Below, piece by piece: positions 45,951 through 55,778 of a DNA stretch of 64,000 bases. Origin of the DNA: an uncultured Acidobacteriia bacterium (GTDB lineage Bacteria; Acidobacteriota; Terriglobia; Bryobacterales; Bryobacteraceae); NCBI GenBank assembly GCA_903851195.1, contig CAINNJ010000058.1, forward strand, positions 1-64,000, read 5' to 3'. The notes below the pieces were generated by a model, which ran no database searches, was not told the origin of the DNA, and saw only the letters and a program-made list of their open reading frames with translations. The position numbers were made by a program, and so were the translations under genes. How positions within the stretch are numbered: the first letter of the stretch is position 1; the number at the start of each line of letters is the position of its first letter.

Positions 45951-46796
45951 TCAGGGCTGGCTAAGAACGCCAGCCCCCGCCTTCGATAAATCCGCCAGCC
46001 GCGTCCCGTTCTCCATATTCCCCAGATCCCGCGGATGCTGCCGGTTCCCCGTCAGCTTCGGCACGCCCGTCGTCACGAAATCGATCAGCTCACTCGCCGT
46101 CACAAAGCCATCGTGATCCGCATCCGCCGCCCCGCTGAGACCCTGCAGCACGACAAACGTGAACGCCCCGTGCCCGCCGCCGAACTCCGGCCCTTCCATC
46201 GAAAGCTCCTTCGGACGCGCCGCCATCAGCCCCAGCATCTCGCCCGGCGCCTCCCCGATCTTCGCCACCACCCCGCCCAGGTCTGTCGTCTTCTGCCCCG
46301 CAATCGCCGCCGCCCGACACACATCCGCCAGAAAAATCACGTGCCCCGCGCGCGTCAGTTCCCGCTCCACCAGCGAATGCAGTTCCGCCATCGGCATCGC
46401 CGAACCCGCCAGATTCCCCGGATCGCTGTCGTACGTCAGCACGTAAGCCCCGCTCGCGTCTACCGTCCCGTGCCCCGCGATCAGGATATAGACCGTATCT
46501 TCCTTGCCCGGCGTCTGCAAAAAGTCCCGAAACTCCGCCCGCAACGCCCCCGTGGTCGCCTGCTCGTTCGTCAGCACATGCATCTGCGCCGCCGGAACCG
46601 CGCCTCCCCGCGGACTCGCCAGAAACCGCGCGAACGCGCTCGCATCCGCGTCCGGATACTGCAGCCACAAGTCCTTCGGCAGCTTGCCGTATTTCGACAC
46701 GCCGACCAGCAGCGCGTACGTCTTTCCCTCGGCTGCCCGCAATGGACCCAGCCCCGCCAACAAAACCAAAACAGCCCCGAAAGCGCGAAAGATCAC
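45951..46796 (-). CDS. Secreted caspase-like (C14/metacaspase) protein with EF-hand
   Basis: A 281-residue protein with a signal peptide (FGAVLVLLAGLGPLRAAEG). The caspase fold is seen as KTYALLVGVSKYGKLP, then TVYILIAGHGTVDASG with the catalytic His (H109) and GHVIFLADVCRAAA with the catalytic Cys (C160). Near 225-237 there is an EF-hand-like loop (DADHDGFVTASEL), so calcium may regulate it. It is therefore an extracytoplasmic cysteine peptidase with probable basic or other P1 preference, unknown. No obvious partner gene is adjacent. Confidence 0.88.
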   Translation of the reverse strand: MIFRAFGAVLVLLAGLGPLRAAEGKTYALLVGVSKYGKLPKDLWLQYPDADASAFARFLASPRGGAVPAAQMHVLTNEQATTGALRAEFRDFLQTPGKEDTVYILIAGHGTVDASGAYVLTYDSDPGNLAGSAMPMAELHSLVERELTRAGHVIFLADVCRAAAIAGQKTTDLGGVVAKIGEAPGEMLGLMAARPKELSMEGPEFGGGHGAFTFVVLQGLSGAADADHDGFVTASELIDFVTTGVPKLTGNRQHPRDLGNMENGTRLADLSKAGAGVLSQP

Positions 46797-46881
46797 GTTC
46801 CGAGATTAACGAAAAACCCCCAACCGCGCCACTGACGTATCATGTTCTCCGGAGCCAATTTCTCCGGAGCCAAATACCGCA

Positions 46882-47118
46882 ATGCCGTTCATCAAAAAAG
46901 GCGACCGCGTTTCCGTGCCCGATTCGCCGGTTCCCCTCGTCGCCTCCCGCGACGAATACAACAGCCGCGTCTTCCTGATGACCGAGGAAGACTACAAAGC
47001 CCACGAAACCCCCGGCCAGCATGCCGGTAAAGAGGAACCTTACCTCATCTTTCCCGACCGCACCCTCATGCGCCACTACGAACACGGCTTCTCCGACCAG
47101 AAATACGACAAGGTTTAA
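46882..47118 (+). CDS. Small protein of unknown function
   Basis: A 78-residue hydrophilic protein (MPFIKKGDRVSVPDSPVPLVASRDEYNSRVFLMTEEDYKAHE...EEPYLIFPDRTLMRHYEHGF). It has no signal peptide and no family I recognise. It lies 31 bases before aroB and could be cotranscribed with it. Confidence 0.6.
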   Translation: MPFIKKGDRVSVPDSPVPLVASRDEYNSRVFLMTEEDYKAHETPGQHAGKEEPYLIFPDRTLMRHYEHGFSDQKYDKV

Positions 47119-47149
47119 AGCTTCCGGTGGCGAATGCCACAATTAATAA

Positions 47150-48232
47150 ATGCCCCAGTTTGAGGTTTCCACTCCGCAGCGTACCTACGCCGCTGTGGTG
47201 GAACGAGGCGCCATCGCTCGCCTTCCGGATTTTCTGCCCGCCAGCCACGGCAAACTCTTCGTCGTCACCACGCAGGACGTCTGGGCGCTCCACTCCGAGC
47301 GCTTCGCCGCCGCCATCGGATCCCGCCCTTTCCACGTTCTGTTCTTCGCCGGCGGCGAATCCAACAAACGCATGGCCCACGTCGAGCAACTCGCCGAAAC
47401 CATGGCCGAACACGGCGCCGACCGCTCCAGCCTCGTCATCGCCTTCGGCGGCGGCATCGTCACCGACCTCGGCGGCTTCCTCGCCGCCATCTTCATGCGC
47501 GGCATCCCCGTCATCCAGATCCCCACCACCCTCCTCGCCCAGGTGGACGCTGCCGTCGGCGGTAAAACCGGCGCCAACCTCGTTGCCGGCAAAAATCTCG
47601 TCGGCTCCTTCCACCAGCCCCTGGCCGTTCTCATCGATCCCGCCGTTCTCGCCACGCTTCCCGAACGCGAATACCGCGCCGGCCTCTACGAAGTCATCAA
47701 AACCGGCATCATCGCCACCGAGCCCCTCTTCCGCATCCTTGCCGACCAGCGCGACGCCGTTCTCGCCCAGCACCACCACGTCGTCGACCACATCGTCGCC
47801 GAATCCATCCGCGTCAAGGCCGAAGTCGTTTCCGCCGACGAGCGCGAGTCCGGCCGCCGCAAAATCCTCAACTTCGGCCATACCTTCGGCCACGCTCTCG
47901 AAGCCGAGACCCACTACACCGCCTTCCTGCACGGCGAAGCCGTCTCCTGGGGCATGCGCGCCGCCACTTATCTCGCGCGCGATCTCGGCCTCCTCCAGGC
48001 CTCCGACTGCCAGTCGATTCTCTACGTGCTTGATCGCTACGGCCCTATCCCAAGCGTCAAAGGCATCGCCGCCGAGGCCCTGGAGCGCCGCCTCGTGAAG
48101 GACAAGAAAACCATCCAGTCGAAAGTCCATTTCGTCCTGCCGGTCTGCATCGGCGACGTGATCGTCAAAGCGGATGTGCCCCCGGAACCCGTGCTGCAAG
48201 CCATCGAAAAAGCGCTGGCGGACTGCCAATGA
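47150..48232 (+). CDS. aroB: 3-dehydroquinate synthase
   Basis: A 360-residue enzyme converting DAHP to 3-dehydroquinate in the shikimate pathway. NAD and substrate blocks: FAGGESNKRM, FGGGIVTDLGGFLAAIFMRGIPVIQIPTTLLAQVDAAVGGKTGANL (about 103-147), YRAGLYEVIKTGII and the zinc site NFGHTFGHALEAETHY (about 242-257). Stop overlaps the ubiE start by four bases (ATGA). Confidence 0.97.
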   Translation: MPQFEVSTPQRTYAAVVERGAIARLPDFLPASHGKLFVVTTQDVWALHSERFAAAIGSRPFHVLFFAGGESNKRMAHVEQLAETMAEHGADRSSLVIAFGGGIVTDLGGFLAAIFMRGIPVIQIPTTLLAQVDAAVGGKTGANLVAGKNLVGSFHQPLAVLIDPAVLATLPEREYRAGLYEVIKTGIIATEPLFRILADQRDAVLAQHHHVVDHIVAESIRVKAEVVSADERESGRRKILNFGHTFGHALEAETHYTAFLHGEAVSWGMRAATYLARDLGLLQASDCQSILYVLDRYGPIPSVKGIAAEALERRLVKDKKTIQSKVHFVLPVCIGDVIVKADVPPEPVLQAIEKALADCQ

Positions 48233-48981
48233 GCGTCTCCACCAACAAACCCGCCGGCACCACGCCCGAAGGCGCCCAGACCGAGCAGGAAGCCTCCCGC
48301 TGGGTCCGCTCCATGTTTGGCCGCGTCGCCCACCGCTACGACCTCGCGAACCACCTGCTCTCCGCCAACATCGACCGCTCCTGGCGCAACCACACCGTCC
48401 GTAAAGTGCGCGCGATCCTCCAGCGGCCCGATTCCGTCGTCGTCGACCTCGCCTGCGGCACCGGCGACCTCCTCATCGCCCTCGAGCGCGAAGCCGGCCG
48501 CCGTCTCATCGGCAGCGACTTCTGCCATCCCATGCTCGCCGGCGCGCGCCAGAAACTGCAGCGTGCCCGTCTGCAATCCGCCCTCATGGAAGCCGACGCG
48601 CTCGCCCTGCCCCTCGGCGACAACAGCGTCGACCTGATCACCGTGGCCTTCGGCTTCCGCAACTTCTCGAACTACCGCGGCGGCCTGGTCGAAATGCGCC
48701 GCGTCCTCCGCAAGGGCGGGGCGCTGGCCATTCTCGAATTCACCCAGCCCCCCAACCGCGCCTTCGCGGCGTTTTACAACTGGTACACCCGCCGCATTCT
48801 GCCCGTCATCGGCGGCATGATCTCCGGCGCGCCGGAGGCTTACAAGTACCTGCCTGAATCCGTGCGAAAATTCCCTGAGGCGCCGGGCCTCGCGGACCTC
48901 ATGCGTGAAGCGGGTTTCGAAAAGGTCGAGTGGGAATATCTGACGCTGGGAATCGTAGCGCTGCATATCGGACGGACTTAA
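48229..48981 (+). CDS. ubiE: Demethylmenaquinone methyltransferase / UbiE-family protein
   Basis: A 250-residue class I SAM-dependent methyltransferase of the UbiE/MenG family. The signatures are FGRVAHRYDLANHLLSANIDRSWRN, VVDLACGTGDLLIAL (SAM motif I) and VAFGFRNFSNYRGGLVEMRRVLRKGGALAILEF. In a bacterium of this phylum the substrate is probably demethylmenaquinone. It is translationally coupled to aroB, whose pathway feeds chorismate to menaquinone. Confidence 0.94.
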   Translation: MSVSTNKPAGTTPEGAQTEQEASRWVRSMFGRVAHRYDLANHLLSANIDRSWRNHTVRKVRAILQRPDSVVVDLACGTGDLLIALEREAGRRLIGSDFCHPMLAGARQKLQRARLQSALMEADALALPLGDNSVDLITVAFGFRNFSNYRGGLVEMRRVLRKGGALAILEFTQPPNRAFAAFYNWYTRRILPVIGGMISGAPEAYKYLPESVRKFPEAPGLADLMREAGFEKVEWEYLTLGIVALHIGRT

Positions 48982-48985
48982 AACC

Positions 48986-50104
48986 ATGCGCACTTTCGTG
49001 ACGATGCTGTTTCTGGCGGCCTCCGCTCAAGCCGCCACCTACACCGGTTCCCAGGCCTGCCAGACGTGCCACCCGGCCATCTACGCCCGCTGGTCGAAAA
49101 CGCGCATGGCCAATGTCGTCCGCGACCCCCATAAAAATCCCTCCATCATCGTCGGCGATTTCTCCAAACCGAATCCCCTCGTCACCTTCAAGCCGTCCGA
49201 AGTCGATTTCGTCTACGGCGATAAATGGAAACAGCGTTATTTCTACAAAAAGGGCAACGATTATTTCGTTTATCCGGTCCAGTGGGACATCACGAATAAA
49301 GTCTGGCGCGCCTACCACCCCGCAAAAGGCACCGACTGGTGGACCGCCGTCTACCCCGAAGATCAGGCGCAGCGCCCCACCGGACCCCTCTGCGACGGCT
49401 GCCACTCCGTCAACTACAACGTGACGTCACACGAAGTCACCGAGTGGAACGTCGGCTGCGAAAAATGCCACGGCCCCGGCGGTGACCACGTGAAGAAGCC
49501 CGCCGTCGGCAATATCGTGAATCCCCGGCGACTCGACCTCACCCGCGCCAACGATGTCTGCATGCAGTGCCACACCCAGGGCAAACCCCTGAAAAACCCC
49601 CTGGAAGGCCGCTATTACGACTGGCCCGTCGGCTACACCCCCGGCGACCGCCTCGCCGACACCTGGCAACTCGAAGAGCACAAGCTCGGCGAAACCACCT
49701 TCACGCATTTCCCCGACGGCACCGCCCACAAAAACCGCATGCAGGGCAACGATTTCGTGCAGAGCGTCATGTACACCCACGGCGTCACCTGCTTCGCCTG
49801 CCATGACGTCCACGGCACCGAAAACAACGCCGACACCATCCGTCCGGCCTCGGCCACCTGCACGACATGCCACTCGTCCCTCGACGCAACCGCCCACTCG
49901 CACCACGCCGCGGGCAGCTCCGGCGCCGAATGCACCGGCTGCCACATGCCGAAAATCGAACAGACCATCGCCGACGTCAACATCCGCGCGCACACCTTTA
50001 AATTCGCCCCCGGCAACTGCAACGTCTGCCACAAAGACAAAACCGCCGCGTGGACGAAAGAAAACCTCGGGAAGTGGACCAACTTCTCCCCCTGGCGCTA
50101 TTGA
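48986..50104 (+). CDS. Octaheme c-type cytochrome
   Basis: A 372-residue exported protein (leader MRTFVTMLFLAASAQAA) with eight CxxCH motifs: CQTCH, CDGCH, CEKCH, CMQCH, CFACH, CTTCH, CTGCH and CNVCH. The opening YTGSQACQTCHPAIYARWSKTRMAN resembles the cytochrome c554/octaheme multiheme proteins of the NrfA-HAO-like superfamily. No special catalytic heme motif (such as CxxCK) is visible, so electron transfer is safer than a catalytic claim. It starts four bases after ubiE. Confidence 0.93.
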   Translation: MRTFVTMLFLAASAQAATYTGSQACQTCHPAIYARWSKTRMANVVRDPHKNPSIIVGDFSKPNPLVTFKPSEVDFVYGDKWKQRYFYKKGNDYFVYPVQWDITNKVWRAYHPAKGTDWWTAVYPEDQAQRPTGPLCDGCHSVNYNVTSHEVTEWNVGCEKCHGPGGDHVKKPAVGNIVNPRRLDLTRANDVCMQCHTQGKPLKNPLEGRYYDWPVGYTPGDRLADTWQLEEHKLGETTFTHFPDGTAHKNRMQGNDFVQSVMYTHGVTCFACHDVHGTENNADTIRPASATCTTCHSSLDATAHSHHAAGSSGAECTGCHMPKIEQTIADVNIRAHTFKFAPGNCNVCHKDKTAAWTKENLGKWTNFSPWRY

Positions 50105-50123
50105 TCCGAGCCGTGTAATCCTG

Positions 50124-50169
50124 TGTGGGGCAGATTGTTAATCTGCGCGCCGGTTGGTAACCGGCGCCG
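50124..50169. repeat. Two-hairpin palindromic repeat, copy 1
   Basis: After TGTGGG there are two adjacent palindromes: GCAGATT-gtt-AATCTGC and CGCCGGTT-ggt-AACCGGCG. The same arrangement recurs at 59876-59921 with altered but still mostly paired bases in the first stem. The unit lies just downstream of the octaheme gene, 40 bases from the end of a convergent gene. Confidence 0.85.
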
Positions 50170-50209
50170 CCTGCGCGGCACGATCACCGTATCGGTCCGC
50201 GATTCCGGC

Positions 50210-50416
50210 TTAAGCCGCCCCAACCTCTACCTCAATGAGCCGGACCGTCGGAGCATGCGTGGCTACCGGCGGTTCGAAATGCAGTTCCAGCGCTTCGCGG
50301 AGATTAGCCAACGCCTCCTCCTCTGTTTCCCCCTGGCTTGCCAGATCGATCTCCAGACACTGCGAGACAAACCAGTCTCCCTCGCGCCAAACCGTCGCAA
50401 AAAACGGCCGCTTCAT
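50210..50416 (-). CDS. HicB-like antitoxin domain protein
   Basis: A 68-residue protein from ATG 50416 (MKRPFFATVWREGDWFVSQCLEIDLASQGETEEEALANLREALELHFEPP), the RNase-H-like HicB fold. There is no C-terminal DNA-binding domain and no HicA gene on either side: the 3' neighbour is intergenic repeat sequence. It is the last gene after the unknown 50424 gene, with a seven-base gap, and may be an orphan antitoxin-like protein. Confidence 0.82.
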   Translation of the reverse strand: MKRPFFATVWREGDWFVSQCLEIDLASQGETEEEALANLREALELHFEPPVATHAPTVRLIEVEVGAA

Positions 50417-50423
50417 GGCACAA

Positions 50424-51140
50424 TTACCCCAACCGATCTTCCATCCACCGCACCCGCGCCATCTGCCCCTCGTAATCCCCGATCGCGCACTCCAGATTGA
50501 TATACCGGAATCCCATCCGCGCCGCCAGCCGCGACAACGACCCGTCATCCGGCTCCGCCTTCGACTGCAGCACCACATTGAACGGCGACTTCTTCAACAC
50601 CTCGAAATCCGCCGGACTCGTGCAAAGGAAAAAACTTCGCGGCCTATCCGGCTCTTGAATCGACGTCGCATCGCTCGCCGCAATCTCGTCCTGCACCGAA
50701 TACTCCCGGTTATTGTGCAGCGCAAACAACCGGCTCCCCTTCGGCGGAACCAGCTGCCGCAGCGCCTTCCCGCGCTCTTTGTCCAGAAAATCCAGCGCCG
50801 CCCGCAGCCGGTCCTCCGCCACTCCGGGATTCAGCCCCCGGATACTCTTCTCCGCCCCCACTCGCGAAAACATCCGGTTCGGATCGATCTTCAGCCCCTG
50901 CACATCCACATTCCGCTCACTGCCCGACACCAGATAAGCCACGCCCTCGTGATCGAACATATACGTGTCCAGCACATCGCGCGCCGTGCCCTCATCCCCG
51001 TGGATCACGATAAAGCGCCGCGGACTGTGCCCGAAGCTCTTCCTCCGGAACGCCACGCCCGATAACTCCACCTCCGGCTTCGGAAACAGGGCAGGGAACC
51101 ACCCCGCCACGAATACCCGCCGATCAATTCCGTTGTTCAT
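50424..51140 (-). CDS. Protein of unknown function downstream of a cytochrome gene
   Basis: A 238-residue protein from ATG 51140 (MNNGIDRRVFVAGWFPALFPKPEVEL). It contains SPRRFIVIHGDEGTARDVLDTYMFDHEGVAYLVSG and FALHNNREYSVQDEIAASDATSIQEPDRPRSFFLCTSPADFEVLKKSPFNVVLQSK, with a DxxxxE-type acidic and a histidine (IHGDEGT, LHNNREY), suggesting a metal-dependent hydrolase. The N-terminus (DRRVFVAGWFPALF) could be an export leader. No family assigned. It overlaps the pentaheme gene by 17 bases. Confidence 0.6.
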   Translation of the reverse strand: MNNGIDRRVFVAGWFPALFPKPEVELSGVAFRRKSFGHSPRRFIVIHGDEGTARDVLDTYMFDHEGVAYLVSGSERNVDVQGLKIDPNRMFSRVGAEKSIRGLNPGVAEDRLRAALDFLDKERGKALRQLVPPKGSRLFALHNNREYSVQDEIAASDATSIQEPDRPRSFFLCTSPADFEVLKKSPFNVVLQSKAEPDDGSLSRLAARMGFRYINLECAIGDYEGQMARVRWMEDRLG

Positions 51141-51552
51141 GGCAGAACGTACAGTCAATGCTGGCCTTCTTTTCCCGATGGCAATTCATGCACCCGCCCA
51201 TCGTCAAATCCGTCTCCCGCGCCATCACGCCCCGCGTCGCCACCGGCCCGTGACACTCCTCGCACGTATTCCCCGCCGCCACATGCTTCCGATGACTGAA
51301 CTGTACAAACCCCGGCACCTCATACACCCGCGCCCACCGGATCTCGCGGTCGTACTTCCCCGCATGGCACTGCCCGCACACCGCCGGTTTCGGCAACGTC
51401 ATCGTCTCACCCGGATCCGGATTCGGATGGCACGTCGCGCACTGCAGCTTCAGATCGCCCGCGTGTATCTTATGGCTGTAAGGAACCGGCTGCTGCGGGG
51501 CATTCTGCGCGAAAGCCGGCATCGCCGCCATCGCCACCAGAACCACCCGCAT
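51124..51552 (-). CDS. Pentaheme c-type cytochrome
   Basis: A 142-residue exported protein (MRVVLVAMAAMPAFAQ) with five CxxCH motifs: CATCH, CGQCH, CEECH, CMNCH and CTFCH, plus free histidines (SHKIHAGD, SHRKHVAAG) as distal ligands, the pattern of class III / c7-type cytochromes. ATG 51552 has GAGGG just upstream. It follows the GMC dehydrogenase gene by eight bases, so it is the likely electron acceptor. Confidence 0.9.
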   Translation of the reverse strand: MRVVLVAMAAMPAFAQNAPQQPVPYSHKIHAGDLKLQCATCHPNPDPGETMTLPKPAVCGQCHAGKYDREIRWARVYEVPGFVQFSHRKHVAAGNTCEECHGPVATRGVMARETDLTMGGCMNCHREKKASIDCTFCHEQRN

Positions 51553-51560
51553 CAGCCCTC

Positions 51561-53099
<1,539 letters not shown>

Positions 53100-53121
53100 A
53101 TCGTGACCGGAAGTTCCGCCC

Positions 53122-53670
53122 CTATTCGATCGGATGCCAGTAAATGCCAGTGCCCGACGCCGTGCGGCTGCGCTGCGACACCACCTGAACCCACTCGCGC
53201 GAATTCACCGTCGCGGCCATCACATCCGCCTTCGCCTCCCGCAGAAAAGCCGCCAGAGGGTCCTTCGGCGCGTCGTACGTCCAGCGCTCATGCAGCGGAG
53301 CCAGCACCGCATCGGCCTGCGCGGCGTCCAGTTCCGCGAAGGCTTTCCCATACTTCCGCCGCGCGCCCGCATTCAGCGCGTCCAGCCCCGCCCGATACAA
53401 CTGCTTCCGGTCGGCCGGCGACTCGCCGATCAAAAAATCGAGAAACTCCGGCGCCCGCGCCTCCAGAGCCCCCGGCGTCTCGCCCATGGCCGGCAGAAGC
53501 AGATCGCTCAGCCGCCGCAGCGCGGCCAGTTGCGGCGCGGAAAAGAAGTGCGCGACGGTCTCCGCTCCCGCATCCGGCACGCCGACCTCGATCTTCGGCA
53601 TCTCCTGCGCCAGCAGCGCCGGAGCCGCGGGCAGCGCGAGCATGGTCTGAGTAAAACGCCTGCGTCTCAT
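53122..53670 (-). CDS. Gluconate 2-dehydrogenase subunit 3-like small subunit
   Basis: A 182-residue protein from ATG 53670 ([22 protein letters not shown]), a twin-arginine-like leader. The body matches gluconate 2-dehydrogenase subunit 3: [53 protein letters not shown] and [24 protein letters not shown]. It is 22 bases before the GMC gene and is probably the partner that carries that flavoprotein across the membrane. Confidence 0.88.
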   Translation of the reverse strand: MRRRRFTQTMLALPAAPALLAQEMPKIEVGVPDAGAETVAHFFSAPQLAALRRLSDLLLPAMGETPGALEARAPEFLDFLIGESPADRKQLYRAGLDALNAGARRKYGKAFAELDAAQADAVLAPLHERWTYDAPKDPLAAFLREAKADVMAATVNSREWVQVVSQRSRTASGTGIYWHPIE

Positions 53671-53745
53671 GTGGCACATTCTATCGCCACGCGAGAAGTG
53701 ACACAGACTGCAACGGTCGGGTCGTCGGGATGCCACAATCGTCTG

Positions 53746-55737
53746 ATGCCGGCCCTTTATCTCGATTCGTTGCCGAATTTTCTCGTAATTCATCCCGAAC
53801 AGCTTCTTGGTAAGCTCACTGCCGGTCTCGCCGCCGAGGGTTTTGATACGAATACAGACACAACTTTCTCCTGGAAGCGTCAGATTGATGAGTTACAACT
53901 CGCCCTGACACAGTTCAACGCCCGTTTTCCTCCGGCAACTTCATGGTCGGTTCTCCTCGAGTACACACTTCCGGTCATCCGCCAGCGAATCGATTGCGTT
54001 GTTCTTGGCGACGACGTGATCTATGTCATCGAGTACAAAGGCGGATTCTCAGCGTCCTCTGCATCGGCGCTCCGGCAAGCGCAGGAGTATGCGATGAACC
54101 TCGCGGACTTTCATGAAGCCTCGCGCGGCAGAATAGCTGTTCCGCTTGCGGTCGGTAATTTCAAGACACCAATTTCCCTCGATATCACCTCACACTTCGC
54201 AGGTGCCGCAGTGTCTTCGACCGATCTTTCGTCTATTCTCGTTCGCAGTCACGAGGCGTGGGGAAGCAGCAGCAGTCGCATCGACATTGTGGCGTGGAAC
54301 GAATCTCGATACTTCCCGGTTCCCACCATTATTGAGGCTGCCACTGCCGTTTACAAGAATCACGACGTCAAGGAGATTGCCCGCTCCCGCGCCGGTCTTG
54401 GAAATCTGGAAATTACTCAAAAGGTGATTGTCGCGGCTGTTCACGATGCCATTCGGAGAAGTTCCAAAAAGCTGATCATGGTCACCGGAGTGCCAGGCGC
54501 CGGCAAGACTCTCGCGGGACTAAATGCGGTCCAGTTGTTGATTCAGGAACTGGATCTGAACAAAGAACAGGCTTCTTTCCTTTCCGGCAACGGGCCACTG
54601 GTCAAAGTAATTCAGGAGGCGCTAAAGCGCAGCGTTGGTTCGCGGAAGAAGGGCGTCGCGCGCTCCGTTCGCTCCCGTGTGAGAGAAATACACAGTTTTG
54701 TGAAGGACTCCTATGCTGCTGCTCAGCCGCCGGTTGATCGCCTTATTGTGTTTGACGAAGCGCAGCGCGCCTGGACCGCGGCAAAGAATCTGAAAAAGTT
54801 CGGTCGTGACGTTTCTGAACCAGAGATGATTCTGGAAATCATGAGCCGACATGACGGATGGGCGGTGGTTGTGGCACTCATCGGAGGGGGCCAGGAGATT
54901 CACGGAGGCGAGGCGGGACTGGCTGCTTGGGGTGACGGCGTCGAGAAAAGGACGGAATGGGAAGTGGTGACTTCTCCGGAAGCGGTGCACGGAGGCCAGT
55001 CCGTGGCGGGCTCTCGTCTGTTCCGCAGTCACACTGGTGTGCCGGCGAACACCTCTGTGGACAGTGCACTTCACCTCAGCGTTTCCCGGCGGTCCTTTGT
55101 CTCCGAAGTCACATCAGCGTGGGTCAACCTCGTCCTGGATGGTAAGCCCGATGAAGCCCGCGCGCTGGCGATGAGTAACTTGCCGATTTACATCACCCGG
55201 GATCTTCGTGCTGCCCGAAAATGGCTGCAATTAAGAACGAAAGGATTTCGGCGATCAGGACTGATTGCGAGTTCCGGCGCGGCACGGCTTCGGGCGGAAG
55301 GGGTCGAAACGCCGACATTCAGCTTTCTGGGCGGAATTGATTACGTAAAGTGGTTTCTTGAGCCTGCCGGAGATCATCGGTCGTCCATTCAGCTGGAGGT
55401 CTCAATGAGTGAATTCGAGATGCAGGGATTGGAGCTTGATCTGACCGGACTCCTTTGGGGCGGAGATCTGATATTCTCTGACCGCCAGGTCATCGCTCGC
55501 ACTCTAAGGGGAAAGAAGTGGCTGGAAGTCAGCGGCACCGGGGACTCCTCCGCGAGTGCAGATGACGCGCAAACCCGGATTAAGAACAAATATCGAGTAC
55601 TGCTTACCAGGTTCCGTCAGGCGATGGTGATCTTTGTGCCAGAAGGATCACAGTCTGACCAGACGCGCTGCGCTTCCGAGTTTGACGGCGTCCATAACTA
55701 TCTCGTTCGATGTGGCGTTCGAACCCTTCCGGCCTGA
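53746..55737 (+). CDS. PD-(D/E)XK nuclease fused to a DUF2075 (Schlafen group 3-like) helicase
   Basis: A 663-residue protein from ATG 53746. The N-terminal nuclease-like domain (about 60-140) has IDCVVLGDDVIYVIEYKGG (D83, E96, K98) and QAQEYAMNL (Q111/Q113), a PD-(D/E)XK pattern. The DUF2075 SF1-type helicase follows: Walker A VTGVPGAGKTLAGL (about 245-258), Walker B LIVFDEAQRAW (about 334-344), motif III VALIGGGQEIHGGEAGLAAW and motif VI KNKYRVLLTRFRQAMVIFVP. The gene is visibly poorer in GC than its neighbours and lies beside an insertion sequence, suggesting recent transfer. A defence role is inferred from architecture and context. Confidence 0.87.
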   Translation: MPALYLDSLPNFLVIHPEQLLGKLTAGLAAEGFDTNTDTTFSWKRQIDELQLALTQFNARFPPATSWSVLLEYTLPVIRQRIDCVVLGDDVIYVIEYKGGFSASSASALRQAQEYAMNLADFHEASRGRIAVPLAVGNFKTPISLDITSHFAGAAVSSTDLSSILVRSHEAWGSSSSRIDIVAWNESRYFPVPTIIEAATAVYKNHDVKEIARSRAGLGNLEITQKVIVAAVHDAIRRSSKKLIMVTGVPGAGKTLAGLNAVQLLIQELDLNKEQASFLSGNGPLVKVIQEALKRSVGSRKKGVARSVRSRVREIHSFVKDSYAAAQPPVDRLIVFDEAQRAWTAAKNLKKFGRDVSEPEMILEIMSRHDGWAVVVALIGGGQEIHGGEAGLAAWGDGVEKRTEWEVVTSPEAVHGGQSVAGSRLFRSHTGVPANTSVDSALHLSVSRRSFVSEVTSAWVNLVLDGKPDEARALAMSNLPIYITRDLRAARKWLQLRTKGFRRSGLIASSGAARLRAEGVETPTFSFLGGIDYVKWFLEPAGDHRSSIQLEVSMSEFEMQGLELDLTGLLWGGDLIFSDRQVIARTLRGKKWLEVSGTGDSSASADDAQTRIKNKYRVLLTRFRQAMVIFVPEGSQSDQTRCASEFDGVHNYLVRCGVRTLPA

Positions 55738-55778
55738 ACCGTCACGCAGCAGACGGGCGCACGAAATTCTGTTGGGAT

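Noticed and set aside
50105-50210. A HicA toxin gene paired with the HicB-like protein
   Set aside because: The about 100 bases downstream hold the palindromic repeat and no open frame of useful size; upstream is an unrelated gene.
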